A DNA stretch of 64,000 bases. It comes from CAJXYS01 sp913063035 (GTDB lineage: Bacteria; Pseudomonadota; Alphaproteobacteria; Rhodobacterales; Rhodobacteraceae). The DNA is taken from contig NZ_JBOCEG010000009.1 of assembly GCF_050586465.1 (NCBI RefSeq), forward strand, positions 62,001 through 126,000, read 5' to 3'. Positions 18,141 to 26,975 of this stretch are shown piece by piece; the stretch's first letter is position 1, and each line of letters starts with the position of its first letter. The translations under genes were made by a program, and so were the position numbers. The notes under the pieces were generated by a model. It ran no database searches, was not told the DNA's origin, and saw only the letters and a list, made by a program, of their open reading frames with translations.

Positions 18141-19322
18141 TTATGCGTAAAGACAGCGGCGGATTGCCTTCAATCCGCGCCGTGTATCCTCTCGGGGCGC
18201 CACGAGGGCGACCCTGATGAAACCCTGCCCCGGGTTGCCTCCGGGCGCATCGCGGCCGAGATAGGCGCCCGGCAGCACCCGGACCCCGGTCTCCTGCCAG
18301 AGCTTCAGCGTCGCGGCCTCGCCATCGGCGACCGGCAGCCACAGAAAGAACCCGGCCTCGGGGGGCCGGTACCCCGGCACGTCGCCGAAAATTTCGTCCG
18401 CGATCTCGAATTTCTCGCCGTAGAGCGCGCGGTTGGCCGCCACGTGGGCCTCGTCGGCCCAGGCACGCTCGGCCACGCGCTGCAGCGGCAGGGGCAGCGG
18501 CGCGCCCGCATAGGCCCTGAGCTGCTGCATCCGGGCGATACAGCCCGGTCCGCCGGCTGCGAAACCGGATCGCAGCCCCGGCAGGTTGGACCGTTTCGAC
18601 AGCGAGTGGAACACGACCACCCGCTCGGGATCGGCGCCGGTCTCGGCCGCGACCTGCATCGCGCCGGCGGGCGCCGCACCGCGGTAGAGCTCGGAATAGC
18701 ATTCATCGGCGAAGATGCGGAAATCGTGTTTCTCGGCCAGCGCCAGCAGCTCGGCCCAATAGGCGCGCGATGCCACCGCGCCCTGCGGGTTCGAGGGAGA
18801 GCAAAGATAGACGATGGCCGTGCGGTCCAGCAGCTCCGCCGGCTGGCCCGCGATGTCGGGCAGGAAGCCGGTTTCGGCGGTCGCCGGCAGGTAGACGGGC
18901 TCGGCGCCCACGGCCTGCGCGGCCACCGTGTAGACCTGGTAGAAGGGATTCGGGATCAGCACCACCGGCGTCTTGCCGCCCTTCGTCTCGGGGCAAAGCG
19001 CCAGGCAGGCGTTGAAGAGCCCCTCGCGGGTGCCGTTCAACGGAAAGACCTGCGTGTCGGGGGCGGCGGTCACGCCGTACCGGGTCTGCAGCCAGCCCGC
19101 GATTGCCGCGCGCAGCTCCGGCGTGCCCTCGTTCGGAGGGTATTTCCCGAACTCGTGGGCGTATTCGGAGATGATCGACGAGACCCAGACCGGGAACGGG
19201 TGTTTCGGCTCGCCGATGGACATGTGCAGCACATCCCCGCCCGGCGCATGCCCGTCGAGAAGCGCGCGCAGACGCGGAAACGCGTAGTCCGGCAGGTTCG
19301 CAAACCGCTCAGGAAAATCCAT
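18141..19322 (-). CDS. PLP-dependent class I/II aminotransferase, DapC-like
   Basis: A 393-residue fold-type I aminotransferase. The PLP lysine is Lys243 in SLSKRSNLPGLRSGF; FADECYSEL and NPFYQVY are cofactor-site motifs. The SLSKRSNLPG block and overall length match succinyldiaminopimelate aminotransferases of the DapC group, which act in lysine and murein precursor synthesis. A role near ftsK would fit, but substrate is not proven. The start at MDFPERFANLPDYAF is the family-typical one; the upstream extension to 19376 is unlikely. Confidence 0.85.
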   Translation of the reverse strand: MDFPERFANLPDYAFPRLRALLDGHAPGGDVLHMSIGEPKHPFPVWVSSIISEYAHEFGKYPPNEGTPELRAAIAGWLQTRYGVTAAPDTQVFPLNGTREGLFNACLALCPETKGGKTPVVLIPNPFYQVYTVAAQAVGAEPVYLPATAETGFLPDIAGQPAELLDRTAIVYLCSPSNPQGAVASRAYWAELLALAEKHDFRIFADECYSELYRGAAPAGAMQVAAETGADPERVVVFHSLSKRSNLPGLRSGFAAGGPGCIARMQQLRAYAGAPLPLPLQRVAERAWADEAHVAANRALYGEKFEIADEIFGDVPGYRPPEAGFFLWLPVADGEAATLKLWQETGVRVLPGAYLGRDAPGGNPGQGFIRVALVAPREDTRRGLKAIRRCLYA

Positions 19323-19451
19323 CACTGCCTCATGCCCGGGGTCTAAGTGCCCCTTTTCATTCACGATACAGCCCAAAACCGGCCCGGTCCAGCATCGTGG
19401 CGGACCGTTCCCGTCGGCGTCGCGCTGTTGTGTCTTTCGCGCCGCGGCGGC

Positions 19452-20786
19452 TCAGGGAGCCATGGCGCGGGCCGCCGCCTGCCCGAGCCGGAGCAGCCGG
19501 TCCTCCGACATGGGCGCGCACATGATCGACACGCCGGTGGACGGCACGCCGGTGGGCAGCGTCAGCGCGCAGACGCCCATCAGGTTGCCGATCCGCGTGT
19601 TCCGGAGCGTCATCAGGTTCTCGGCCTTGTAATAGTCCGAGTCCCGTTCCAGCCGGCGGATCTCGGGCGGCAGGATCGGGCAGGTCGGCACCAGCACCCC
19701 GTCATAGGCGGCGGTCTTTTCCGCGTACGCCGCGCGAAGCGCGCGCAGCTTTTGCCAGGCATGGACGAAATCCGCGCCGGTGAAATGCGCGCCGCCCCGG
19801 AAACGCTCGAGAATCTCGGGGAACATCAGGCCCGGCGTCGCCTCGATGGCGTGTTTCCAGGTGCCATAGGCCTCGGTCGCGAAAAGAATGGCGGACATGG
19901 TCGCGGCCTCGGCCACTTCCGCGATCTCGCCGCGCTCGATCACCGCCCCGGCGGCGCCCAGTCGCTCGACCGCCTGCGCAAAGCCTGCCGCCGGCGCGTC
20001 GCGCAGATCCTCCATCGCCTCGGTTTCCAGCACCAGGAAGCGGCGACCGGTCAGGCTGGTGTCGACGAGGTCCGGGGCGCGCCGTCCCTCGAGGGCGCCG
20101 AGCATCTGGGCCGCGTCTTCGACCGTGCGGCAGAGCGGTCCCACCGTGTCGAAGCTCTCGGCCAGCGGGACGACCCCGTTCAGCGATACCCGCCCCGAGG
20201 TGGTCTTGAGCCCCACGAGATCGTTCCAGACCGACGGCACGCGGACAGAACCGCCCGTGTCCGAGCCAACCGCCGCCGCCGCCAGCCCGAAGGCGACGGA
20301 TGCCGCCGCCCCGGAAGACGACCCGCCCGCAACCGCCTTCTCGTCGTTGACGCAGGGCGGCGTGGCGGTCACCGGGTTATAGCCGAGCCCCGAGAAGGCA
20401 AGTTCCGACATGTGGGTCTTGCCGAGGCAGACGAGCCCCGCCGCGGTGGCGTTGCGCAGCACCTCGGCGTCTTCGACCGGCATGCGTCCCTTCAGCAGCG
20501 CCGACCCGGCCTCGGTCTCTACCCCGGCGGTGTCGAACAGGTCCTTCCAGGACACCGGCACGCCGTCGAGCGGGCCGAGCCGATGGCCCGATTTCGCGCG
20601 GGCCGCGGCCGCGGCGGCCTCCGCCCGGGCACGGTCATGGGTAACGCGGGCATAGACCCGGTCGCGGAACGGGTGAGCGTCGATGGCGGCAAGATAGGTT
20701 TCGGTCAGCTGTTCCGGATCGATCGCCCCGGCGCCGATCCCGCGGCCCAGATCGGTTGCGCTCATCCAAAGCCAGTCCTGCGACAT
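19452..20786 (-). CDS. Amidase signature family amidase
   Basis: A 444-residue Ser-cisSer-Lys hydrolase. The catalytic lysine is Lys81 in WKDLFDTAG, the glycine-serine loop is AGGSSSGAAAS (about 153-163), and the nucleophile is Ser180 in GSDTGGSVRVPS. It is related to GatA but stands alone with no gatB or gatC, so it is more likely a hydrolase of small amides than part of tRNA amidation. GGGGGAG lies 3 bases before the ATG. It is divergent from the UbiH-like gene. Confidence 0.9.
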   Translation of the reverse strand: MSQDWLWMSATDLGRGIGAGAIDPEQLTETYLAAIDAHPFRDRVYARVTHDRARAEAAAAAARAKSGHRLGPLDGVPVSWKDLFDTAGVETEAGSALLKGRMPVEDAEVLRNATAAGLVCLGKTHMSELAFSGLGYNPVTATPPCVNDEKAVAGGSSSGAAASVAFGLAAAAVGSDTGGSVRVPSVWNDLVGLKTTSGRVSLNGVVPLAESFDTVGPLCRTVEDAAQMLGALEGRRAPDLVDTSLTGRRFLVLETEAMEDLRDAPAAGFAQAVERLGAAGAVIERGEIAEVAEAATMSAILFATEAYGTWKHAIEATPGLMFPEILERFRGGAHFTGADFVHAWQKLRALRAAYAEKTAAYDGVLVPTCPILPPEIRRLERDSDYYKAENLMTLRNTRIGNLMGVCALTLPTGVPSTGVSIMCAPMSEDRLLRLGQAAARAMAP

Positions 20787-20872
20787 CGTCTCCCCCCGTA
20801 TTCCGTGATGGCGCGACGGTAGCGGCAGGCTGACCGATGGACAATCGGGAATGCGGGCGCATATTGGGGGGC

Positions 20873-22099
20873 ATGGAACGCGACGCGGATATTGTGATCG
20901 CCGGCGGCGGGTTGAACGGCCCCGCGCTGGCACTGGCGCTGGCCCGGGCGGGGCTGAGCGTCACCCTGATCGACGCCCTTCCGGCCGAGACCCGGTCGGA
21001 CGCGGGTTTCGACGGCCGGGCCTACGCGCTGGCGCTGGGCTCGCAGCGGCTGTTATCCGCGCTGGACGTCTGGCCGGCGGTGGCCGGAAACAGCCAGCCG
21101 ATCCTCGATATCGAGGTGACCGACGGCCGTGCGGGCGCGGGGGCCGCGCCCTGGTTCCTGCATTTCGACCATGCCGAGATCGAGGAAGGCCCGATGGGCC
21201 ACATGCTCGAGGATCGCTACCTGCGCCGCGCGCTGCTGGACGCCATGGCGGCGGAACAGCGCATCACGCAGGTCGCGCCGGCCGAGATCGTCGCGCAGGA
21301 GACCGACCTGACCGGCGTCACGGTGACGCTGGCCGACGGGCGGCGGATAACGGGGCGGGTCCTGGTCGGGTGTGACGGGCGGCGCAGCGGCACGGCCACA
21401 CGCGCCGGGATCGGCCGCACGGGCTGGGATTACGGGCAGACGGCGCTGGTCTGCGCCGTGGCGCATGAACGGCCCCATCACGGCACTGCGCACCAGTTCT
21501 TCATGCCGCCCGGCCCGCTTGCGATCCTGCCGCTGCCCGGCAACCGCGCCTCGATCGTCTGGACCGAGTCGACCGGGGCGGCCGAGGCGATCAACGCTCT
21601 TTCCGACGAACGGTATCTGGACATCCTGCGTCCCCGGTTCGGCGATTTCCTGGGTGAGATTTCGCTGGCGGGCGAACGCTTTACCTACCCGCTGAGCCTG
21701 ACGCTCGCCAACAGCTTCGTGGCCGACCGCGTCGCGCTGGCCGGCGATGCGGCGCACGGGGTGCATCCCATCGCGGGGCAGGGGCTGAACCTGGGGCTGC
21801 GCGACGTGGGCGCCCTGGCCCAGGTTCTGGTCGAGGCCCACCGCCGGGGCGAGGATATCGGCGCGGCGAACGTGCTGGCGCGCTACCAGCAATGGCGACG
21901 CTGGGACACGACGACGCTGGCCATCGGCACCGATTTGGTGAACCGGCTCTTTTCCAACGACAACCCGCTGCTGCGCGCCGCGCGCGACATCGGGCTGGGC
22001 GCGGTCAACGCCGCGCCGGGCCTGCGCCGGCGGTTCATCCGCGAAGCCGCCGGGCTGACCGGCGACCTGCCGCGCCTGATGCAGGGTCGCGCCATCTGA
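20873..22099 (+). CDS. FAD-dependent hydroxylase of the UbiH/UbiF/COQ6 family
   Basis: A 408-residue flavoprotein monooxygenase, probably hydroxylating a ubiquinone precursor ring. The dinucleotide motif IAGGGLNGPALALALARAG is near residue 9, and the second FAD motif ALAGDAAHGVHPIAGQGLNLGLRD lies near residue 290. Other UbiH-type genes may exist elsewhere, so which ring position it modifies cannot be read. The start at 20873 follows GGGGGG; an ATG 36 bases upstream is possible. Confidence 0.88.
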   Translation: MERDADIVIAGGGLNGPALALALARAGLSVTLIDALPAETRSDAGFDGRAYALALGSQRLLSALDVWPAVAGNSQPILDIEVTDGRAGAGAAPWFLHFDHAEIEEGPMGHMLEDRYLRRALLDAMAAEQRITQVAPAEIVAQETDLTGVTVTLADGRRITGRVLVGCDGRRSGTATRAGIGRTGWDYGQTALVCAVAHERPHHGTAHQFFMPPGPLAILPLPGNRASIVWTESTGAAEAINALSDERYLDILRPRFGDFLGEISLAGERFTYPLSLTLANSFVADRVALAGDAAHGVHPIAGQGLNLGLRDVGALAQVLVEAHRRGEDIGAANVLARYQQWRRWDTTTLAIGTDLVNRLFSNDNPLLRAARDIGLGAVNAAPGLRRRFIREAAGLTGDLPRLMQGRAI

Positions 22100-22171
22100 A
22101 AACGGGCTTCCAAGGCTTGCGCCGCTGCGCAAATTGCGTTGGACTTCCCCTGTCCAAAGCGAGGCGGTGTC

Positions 22172-22252
22172 ATGTGCACGGTTCTCGGCCGGTGTCCCGG
22201 CCATCCTCATGCCAAGGCCCATAACTGGTGGCCGCCGCCCATGCCGGGCTGA
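22172..22252 (+). CDS. Putative leader peptide (26 residues) with WW-PPP
   Basis: A short open frame, MCTVLGRCPGHPHAKAHNWW followed by PPPMPG, with GAGG 7 bases before its ATG. It ends 58 bp before the dioxygenase start. Two cysteines, a HPH pair and consecutive Trp-Trp-Pro-Pro-Pro codons give it strong stall potential, since three prolines need EF-P. Its final codons form one arm of mutually exclusive RNA hairpins downstream. Read as a regulatory uORF it could sense Trp/Pro charging, translation speed or a metal. It may also be chance; no homolog is known to me. Confidence 0.4.
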   Translation: MCTVLGRCPGHPHAKAHNWWPPPMPG

Positions 22253-22276
22253 TCGCGGCGGGCCCGTATGGCCCGC
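22232..22276 (+). promoter_or_regulatory. Two mutually exclusive hairpins between leader ORF and dioxygenase gene
   Basis: CCGCCGC (22232-22238), inside the WW-PPP codons, can pair with GCGGCGG (22255-22261). Alternatively GCGGGCC (22258-22264) pairs with GGCCCGC (22270-22276) around the loop CGTAT. The two share bases 22258-22261, so only one can form. This is the layout of an attenuator. No U-tract follows, so any control would be translational or Rho-linked. Confidence 0.35.
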
Positions 22277-22310
22277 GTGACCCCAAGGCATGTACAAAGG
22301 AAGACCTGCA

Positions 22311-23435
22311 ATGACCGACGCAACGCTTCGCGCCGAGGCGCGCACCGTCGCCCTGCGCTGGGACGACGGCACCAGCACGGAGTTCCCCTTCATCTGGCTT
22401 CGCGACAACTGCCCGAGCGGCTTCCATCCCGACACGGGCGAGCGGGCCTTCGATCTTCTGAGCGTTCCCGAGGACGCGTCGCCGGCGGCGGTCCGTCTCG
22501 GCGCGGGCGTGCTGGAAATCGATTGGGCGGGCGAGGCCCATACCAGCCGGTTCGATACGGGCTGGCTCCGTGCCAACCGCCCGGGACGGCCCGCCGACGA
22601 CCCGGCCGACACGCCCTACGTGCCCTGGCGCGCCGATATGGGGGCGGCCGGCATCCCGCGGGTGGCGGCCGATGCGGTGCTGCGCTCGGACGCGGCGCTG
22701 GCGGCCTGGCTGCGCCAGACACGGCGCACCGGGCTTTCCATCGTCGAGGGCCTCGCGGACTCGCCCGAAGCCGGGCAGGAGGTCGCGCGCCGGATCGGCT
22801 TCCTGCGCGAGACGAATTTCGGGCGCACTTTCCAGGTGAAGTCGAAACCCAACCCGAACAACCTCGCCTACACGGCCGATGCGCTGCCGCTCCATACCGA
22901 TCTGCCCAACCAGGAATTGCCGCCGGGCTTCCAGTTCCTGCATTGCCTCGCCAACGAGGCCGCGGGCGGCGGGTCGGTCTTCGCCGACGGGGTCGCGATC
23001 GCCGAGGATCTGCGCGCCGCCGATCCCGACGCCTTCGCGTTGCTGTCGACCGTGTCGATCCCGTTCCGGTTCCATGACGACGATTGCGATATCCGGCGGC
23101 GCCAGACGGTGATCCGGCTGGACGAGACCGGGGCGGTCAGCGAGGTCTGCTACAACGCCCATATCGCCGGGATCTTCGACATGGCGCCGGAGGTGCTCGG
23201 CCCCTATTACCGGGCGTATCGCCGGTTCATGGCGGCGACCCGAGATCCGAGATACCCGGTCGAGCTAAAACTCTCGGCCGGCGAGATGGTCGTCTTCGAC
23301 AACCGGCGCGTCCTGCACGGGCGCGCGGCCTTCGATCCGTCGACCGGCTATCGCCACCTGCTCGGATGCTATGTCGACCGGGGAGAGTTCGAAAGCCGGA
23401 TGCGCATCCTCGCGCGGGCCGGTCACGGCGGTTAG
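22311..23435 (+). CDS. 2-oxoglutarate/Fe(II) dioxygenase, gamma-butyrobetaine hydroxylase-like
   Basis: A 374-residue protein with an N-terminal DUF971-like domain (VALRWDDGTSTEFPFIWLRDNCPSGFHPDTGER, about 11-45) and a C-terminal TauD/TfdA dioxygenase domain. The iron ligands are the HxD in LPLHTDLPNQ and the distal His in RVLHGRAAF. The two-domain architecture is that of gamma-butyrobetaine and trimethyllysine dioxygenases, acting on quaternary amines in carnitine metabolism. The exact substrate is inferred. The ATG at 22311 follows AAAGGAAG; an in-frame ATG seven codons upstream lacks such a site. Confidence 0.87.
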   Translation: MTDATLRAEARTVALRWDDGTSTEFPFIWLRDNCPSGFHPDTGERAFDLLSVPEDASPAAVRLGAGVLEIDWAGEAHTSRFDTGWLRANRPGRPADDPADTPYVPWRADMGAAGIPRVAADAVLRSDAALAAWLRQTRRTGLSIVEGLADSPEAGQEVARRIGFLRETNFGRTFQVKSKPNPNNLAYTADALPLHTDLPNQELPPGFQFLHCLANEAAGGGSVFADGVAIAEDLRAADPDAFALLSTVSIPFRFHDDDCDIRRRQTVIRLDETGAVSEVCYNAHIAGIFDMAPEVLGPYYRAYRRFMAATRDPRYPVELKLSAGEMVVFDNRRVLHGRAAFDPSTGYRHLLGCYVDRGEFESRMRILARAGHGG

Positions 23436-23456
23436 GCCCGAACGCGCGGCGGCCGG

Positions 23457-23651
23457 TCAGCGATCGTCGAGCCGCCGCGCCTCGTCCAGCAGCATCACGG
23501 GGATACCGTTCCGGATCGGGAAGGCCAGCCGCGCCTTGCCCGAGACCAGTTCCTGTGCTTCGGCGTCATAATGCAGCACGTCCTGGGTCAGCGGGCAGAC
23601 CAGCGCCTCGAGCATCTTGCGGTCGTGGAGCGGCCCGTCCGGCGCCGTCAC
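23457..23651 (-). CDS. Trm112 family protein
   Basis: A 64-residue small protein (KMLEALVCPLTQDVLHYDAE, then LVSGKARLAFPIRNGIPVML) of the Trm112/YcaR family. Eukaryotic and archaeal relatives activate methyltransferases of RNA and release factors; the bacterial role is uncertain. The first cysteine of the usual zinc CxxC is kept (VCPLT) but the second position is Thr, so zinc binding may be lost. It overlaps the preceding Lon-substrate-domain gene by 4 bases (ATGA). Confidence 0.87.
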   Translation of the reverse strand: MTAPDGPLHDRKMLEALVCPLTQDVLHYDAEAQELVSGKARLAFPIRNGIPVMLLDEARRLDDR

Positions 23652-24292
23652 TGGAGCTTCTCCTCGCCGCGCCCGCCATGCAGGGCGAACTCGATCAGGG
23701 TGACCAGCGTCTCGCGCCGGGTGCCGAGGCAGGGCGCCTCGAGCAGGGCCTGTTTTTCCTCGGGGTCGAAGGGGCAGAGCATCGAGAGCGAGTTTATCAG
23801 CAGCTCGTCCTCGGCTTCCCTGAGACTGTCCCAGTCGGTCGAGAGGCCCTCGCTCTGGAAAAAGCGGTTCAGCAGGTCCATCAGCCGGTCACGGTCGAAA
23901 CCGGCGTCGGTCTCCGCGCCGCCGAGGTCGCGCTCGAAGCCCGCCCAGTCTATCTCGGCCCGCCGATACGGGGTGAAGCCGTTGACCTCTTCGCGAACGC
24001 GGAAGCGCGACACGCCGGTCAGCGTGATCATGTATCGCCCGTCTTCGGTTTCGGAGAAGGCGGTCACGCGTCCCGCGCAGCCGATCCGCTGGAGCCGCGG
24101 CTCGCCGCCCTGCGGCACCTCCTGGGGCTGCACCATGCCGATCAACCGGTGCGACGTCTTGAGGGCATCGTCGAGCATCGCCAGGTAGCGGGGCTCGAAG
24201 ATGTGCAGCGGCAACCGGGCGCGCGGCAACAGCAGCGCACCCGGCAGCGGGAAAACTGGGATCGTGTCGGGCAGATCCGCGGCGGTCATCAT
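23648..24292 (-). CDS. LON peptidase substrate-binding domain protein
   Basis: A 214-residue stand-alone Lon N-terminal domain protein with no protease or AAA+ part. The start IPVFPLPGALLLPRARLPLHIFEPRYLAML is diagnostic, followed by a beta-barrel region (LTGVSRFRVREEV) and a helical C-terminus. Function is unknown; a substrate-adaptor role is inferred. It is the middle gene of a leftward set: thioredoxin-TPR gene, this gene, Trm112. Confidence 0.88.
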   Translation of the reverse strand: MMTAADLPDTIPVFPLPGALLLPRARLPLHIFEPRYLAMLDDALKTSHRLIGMVQPQEVPQGGEPRLQRIGCAGRVTAFSETEDGRYMITLTGVSRFRVREEVNGFTPYRRAEIDWAGFERDLGGAETDAGFDRDRLMDLLNRFFQSEGLSTDWDSLREAEDELLINSLSMLCPFDPEEKQALLEAPCLGTRRETLVTLIEFALHGGRGEEKLQ

Positions 24293-24318
24293 GCTTGGAG
24301 TCTAGCCCGCACAGGCCG

Positions 24319-25248
24319 TCAGGCAAATATCATCGAGGACAGTTTCCGCCGGCCCTTCAGCACGATCGGATCCTGCGGCTTCAGCGCGTCGAAGATCGTC
24401 AGGAGCTGCTCCTTGGCGGCGCCGCCGTTCCACTCGCGGTCGCGGCGGAAAAGCTCCAGAAGTTCGTCCACGGCGTCTTCGGTCTGCCCCTTGGCATGAA
24501 GCGCCGTCGCCAGGTCGAACCGCGCCTGGTGATCGTCGGGATTCGCGTCGAGTTTCGCGCGCAGCTCGTCGACCGGCCCGGCGTTTTCGGCCTGCTTGGC
24601 GAGATCGAGCGCGGCGCGCGCGGCCTCGATCTCGGGCGCGTCGGTGATCTCTGCCGGCGCGCCGTTCAGGATCGCCTCGGCCTGGCCGAGATCGTTCATC
24701 GCCACATGGGCACGCACCAGCCCGCCATAGGCGGCGGCGTTCTTGTCGTCCTCGCCGAGAACCGCGGCGAAGGTCTGCGCGGCATCGGTGGCCGCGCCCT
24801 CGGCGAGCATCTGCTCGGCCGCCTCGACGGCCTGGGTCAGCCCGTCGCCCTCGGCGCCCTCGGCGCCGCCGCCGGCCATGCCGGCCAGCTTGTCCACGAA
24901 CTGCTTGATTTCGGCCGGGCCGATCGCGCCCTGGAAGCCATCGACCGGCTGGCCCTGGAAAAAGGCGTAGACGGTCGGGATCGACTGGATGCGCAGCTGG
25001 GCCGCGATCTGCTGGTTCTCGTCGACATTGACCTTGACCATGCGGACCTTGCCGCCGGCCTCCTGCACGGCCTTCTCGAGCTGTGGGCCGAGCGATTTGC
25101 AGGGGCCGCACCAGGGCGCCCAGAAATCGACGATGACCGGAACCTCCTGGCTGGCCTCGACCACGTCGGCCATGAACGTGGCCTCGGTGCTGTCCTTGAT
25201 GAGATCGCCGGCAGGTGCGGCGCTGGCGTTTGCGTTCAGTTCGAGCAT
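24319..25248 (-). CDS. Thioredoxin-domain protein with TPR-like C-terminus (CnoX/YbbN type)
   Basis: A 309-residue protein. The thioredoxin domain (about 15-125) keeps the active site WCGPC at residues 46-50. The C-terminal half (about 140-290) is a run of alpha-helical tetratricopeptide-like repeats (EQMLAEGAATDAAQTFAAVL, then LDANPDDHQARFDLATALHA). This matches CnoX/YbbN, a redox-active holdase that passes clients to GroEL and DnaK. Unlike E. coli YbbN, the CxxC is complete, so it can act as an oxidoreductase, as Caulobacter CnoX does. It is upstream of the Lon-domain gene by 26 bp. Confidence 0.88.
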   Translation of the reverse strand: MLELNANASAAPAGDLIKDSTEATFMADVVEASQEVPVIVDFWAPWCGPCKSLGPQLEKAVQEAGGKVRMVKVNVDENQQIAAQLRIQSIPTVYAFFQGQPVDGFQGAIGPAEIKQFVDKLAGMAGGGAEGAEGDGLTQAVEAAEQMLAEGAATDAAQTFAAVLGEDDKNAAAYGGLVRAHVAMNDLGQAEAILNGAPAEITDAPEIEAARAALDLAKQAENAGPVDELRAKLDANPDDHQARFDLATALHAKGQTEDAVDELLELFRRDREWNGGAAKEQLLTIFDALKPQDPIVLKGRRKLSSMIFA

Positions 25249-25324
25249 GTCTGCCCCCGGTCTGTCTGAGTCGTTGGCGGTTGCCGTCTATATGAGGCGT
25301 CTTGGCGCCCGGGCCAAGGGGGGC

Positions 25325-26113
25325 TCACAGATCGAAGCTGGCGAAGACCGGCGCGTGATCGCTCGGTTTCTCCCAGCCGCGCACATGGCGCAGGATCCGC
25401 GAGCCATGCCCGGCGGTCGCGATGTCGGGCGTGGCCCAGACATGATCGAGCCGCCGGCCCCGGTCGGCCGCGTCCCAGTCACGCGCCCGGTAGGACCACC
25501 AGGAATAGAGCTGGCCCGCCGGAATGTCGGCGCGGGTGATGTCCCGCCAACCGGCCGAGTCCAGAACCTCCGACAGGTGGTCGACCTCGACCGGCGTGTG
25601 GCTGACCACCTTCAGAAGCTGCTTGTGCGCCCAGACGTCATCCTCGCGCGGGGCAATGTTGAGATCGCCCACGAGGATCGTCTTTTCCGGGCGCTCGCCG
25701 TGGAACCAGTCCCGCATCTCGGTCAGGAAGTCGAGCTTGTGGCCGAATTTCTCGTTCACGTCTCGATCGGGAACGTCGCCGCCGGCGGGGACGTAGTAGT
25801 TCTGGATCGTGACGCCGTTCTCGAGCCGCGCGGCCACGTGGCGCGCGTCGCCCCGGCCGCAGAAGTCGCGGTGGCCGACATCCTCCAGCGGCAGGCGGCT
25901 CAGGATCGCGACGCCGTTATAGCCCTTCTGGCCGCGCGCGACCATCCAGCCGAATCCCATCTCGCGGAACGCCTCGGTCGGGATCTTGTCGACCGGCGAC
26001 TTGCATTCCTGCAGGCAGAGCACGTCGGGCGCCTCCTCCCTGAGCAGGCGGAGCACCAGCCCCTCGCGCAGGCGGACGGAGTTGATGTTCCAGGTGGCGA
26101 TGGTGAAGCTCAT
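25325..26113 (-). CDS. xth: Exodeoxyribonuclease III
   Basis: A 262-residue Mg-dependent endonuclease/exonuclease/phosphatase fold enzyme for abasic-site repair. Signs are ATWNINSVRLR at the start, CLQECK with the catalytic Glu, GYNGVAILSR, VGDLNIAPREDDVW with the metal-site Asp/Asn, RRLDHVWATPDI and the final catalytic SDHAPVFASF. Length is normal. It is separated from the thioredoxin gene by 76 bp and may form a run with it. Confidence 0.94.
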   Translation of the reverse strand: MSFTIATWNINSVRLREGLVLRLLREEAPDVLCLQECKSPVDKIPTEAFREMGFGWMVARGQKGYNGVAILSRLPLEDVGHRDFCGRGDARHVAARLENGVTIQNYYVPAGGDVPDRDVNEKFGHKLDFLTEMRDWFHGERPEKTILVGDLNIAPREDDVWAHKQLLKVVSHTPVEVDHLSEVLDSAGWRDITRADIPAGQLYSWWSYRARDWDAADRGRRLDHVWATPDIATAGHGSRILRHVRGWEKPSDHAPVFASFDL

Positions 26114-26222
26114 GAAAATCTCCGGCTCTTGGGTCGGGCGAGACTAGACGCGGGGCGCGGGGGGCTCAAGCAACTGGCGCCCCGTTTCCAGGCTGATATA
26201 AGCCCGCGCACGGAGGTCTGAC

Positions 26223-26921
26223 ATGGGCGATTTGCGCGGCCTGGCCCGCAGGATTCGAAAGAGCGCGGCTTTCCAGCGGATGCTGGAGCGGATGTTCGCG
26301 GGCTACACGCGGCTCATCCTGCGCACGACGCGCTGGCGGCACGAGGGATTCGCCGGGTTCGAGGCCGATCTCGCCCGCGGCGAGGCAAAGGTTTTCTGCG
26401 TCTGGCACGGGCGGCTTCTCATGGCGCCGTTCTGCCGGGACTGGACGGATCCCGGGCTTTCGGTGCTGGGCAGCGATCATCCGGATGCGCGGATCGCGAC
26501 CGAGGTGATGCGGCGTATGGGCATCGACGTGATCCCGCTGAAGACCCGTGGCGGCAACAGCGCATCGGTCGCGCGGGCGGTCGCGGTCCTGCGCGGCGGC
26601 AAGACCATCGGGATCACCCCCGACGGCCCGCTCGGCCCGGGCGAGGAGGCGAAGGCCGGTGCGATCCTGCTGGCCTCGCGCGCGCAGGCGGAACTCGTGC
26701 CTTTCGCCTATTCGACGAACCGCCGCATCCACGCGAAGAGCTGGGACCGCTTCCTGGTCCCGCTGCCCTTCGGCCGGGGGATCTTCCTGATCGGCAAGGG
26801 ATTCGTGCCTGCGCCCAATCTCGATGCCGAGGGGCTCGCCGCGGCGCAGGCCCGGCTAAGCCGCCTGCTGACCGAAACGGCGGCCGAGGCCGATCGGCGC
26901 GTGGACGCGGGCGACTGGTAA
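26223..26921 (+). CDS. DUF374 lysophospholipid acyltransferase family protein
   Basis: A 232-residue protein. KVFCVWHGRLLMAPF, then GSDHPDARIATEVMRRMGIDVIPLKTRGG, and GKTIGITPDGPLGPGEEAKAG are the DUF374 motifs: an acyltransferase-like fold in which WHG replaces the usual HX4D. It probably transfers an acyl group in lipid A or phospholipid synthesis at the inner membrane; some homologs act on Kdo-lipid A. GGAGG lies 7 bases before the ATG. It ends at a GC-rich palindrome shared with the convergent regulator gene. Confidence 0.82.
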   Translation: MGDLRGLARRIRKSAAFQRMLERMFAGYTRLILRTTRWRHEGFAGFEADLARGEAKVFCVWHGRLLMAPFCRDWTDPGLSVLGSDHPDARIATEVMRRMGIDVIPLKTRGGNSASVARAVAVLRGGKTIGITPDGPLGPGEEAKAGAILLASRAQAELVPFAYSTNRRIHAKSWDRFLVPLPFGRGIFLIGKGFVPAPNLDAEGLAAAQARLSRLLTETAAEADRRVDAGDW

Positions 26922-26926
26922 GGACA

Positions 26927-26947
26927 GGCCCGGCGCGGGGCCGGGCC
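26927..26947. terminator. Possible bidirectional stem-loop between convergent genes
   Basis: GGCCCGGC (26927-26934) pairs with GCCGGGCC (26940-26947) around a 5-base loop, directly after the acyltransferase stop and 29 bp from the regulator stop. No U-tract follows on either strand, so strength as a terminator is uncertain. Confidence 0.4.
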
Positions 26948-26975
26948 GGGCCGCCGGGGCGCGCGCCGGGGGCGG

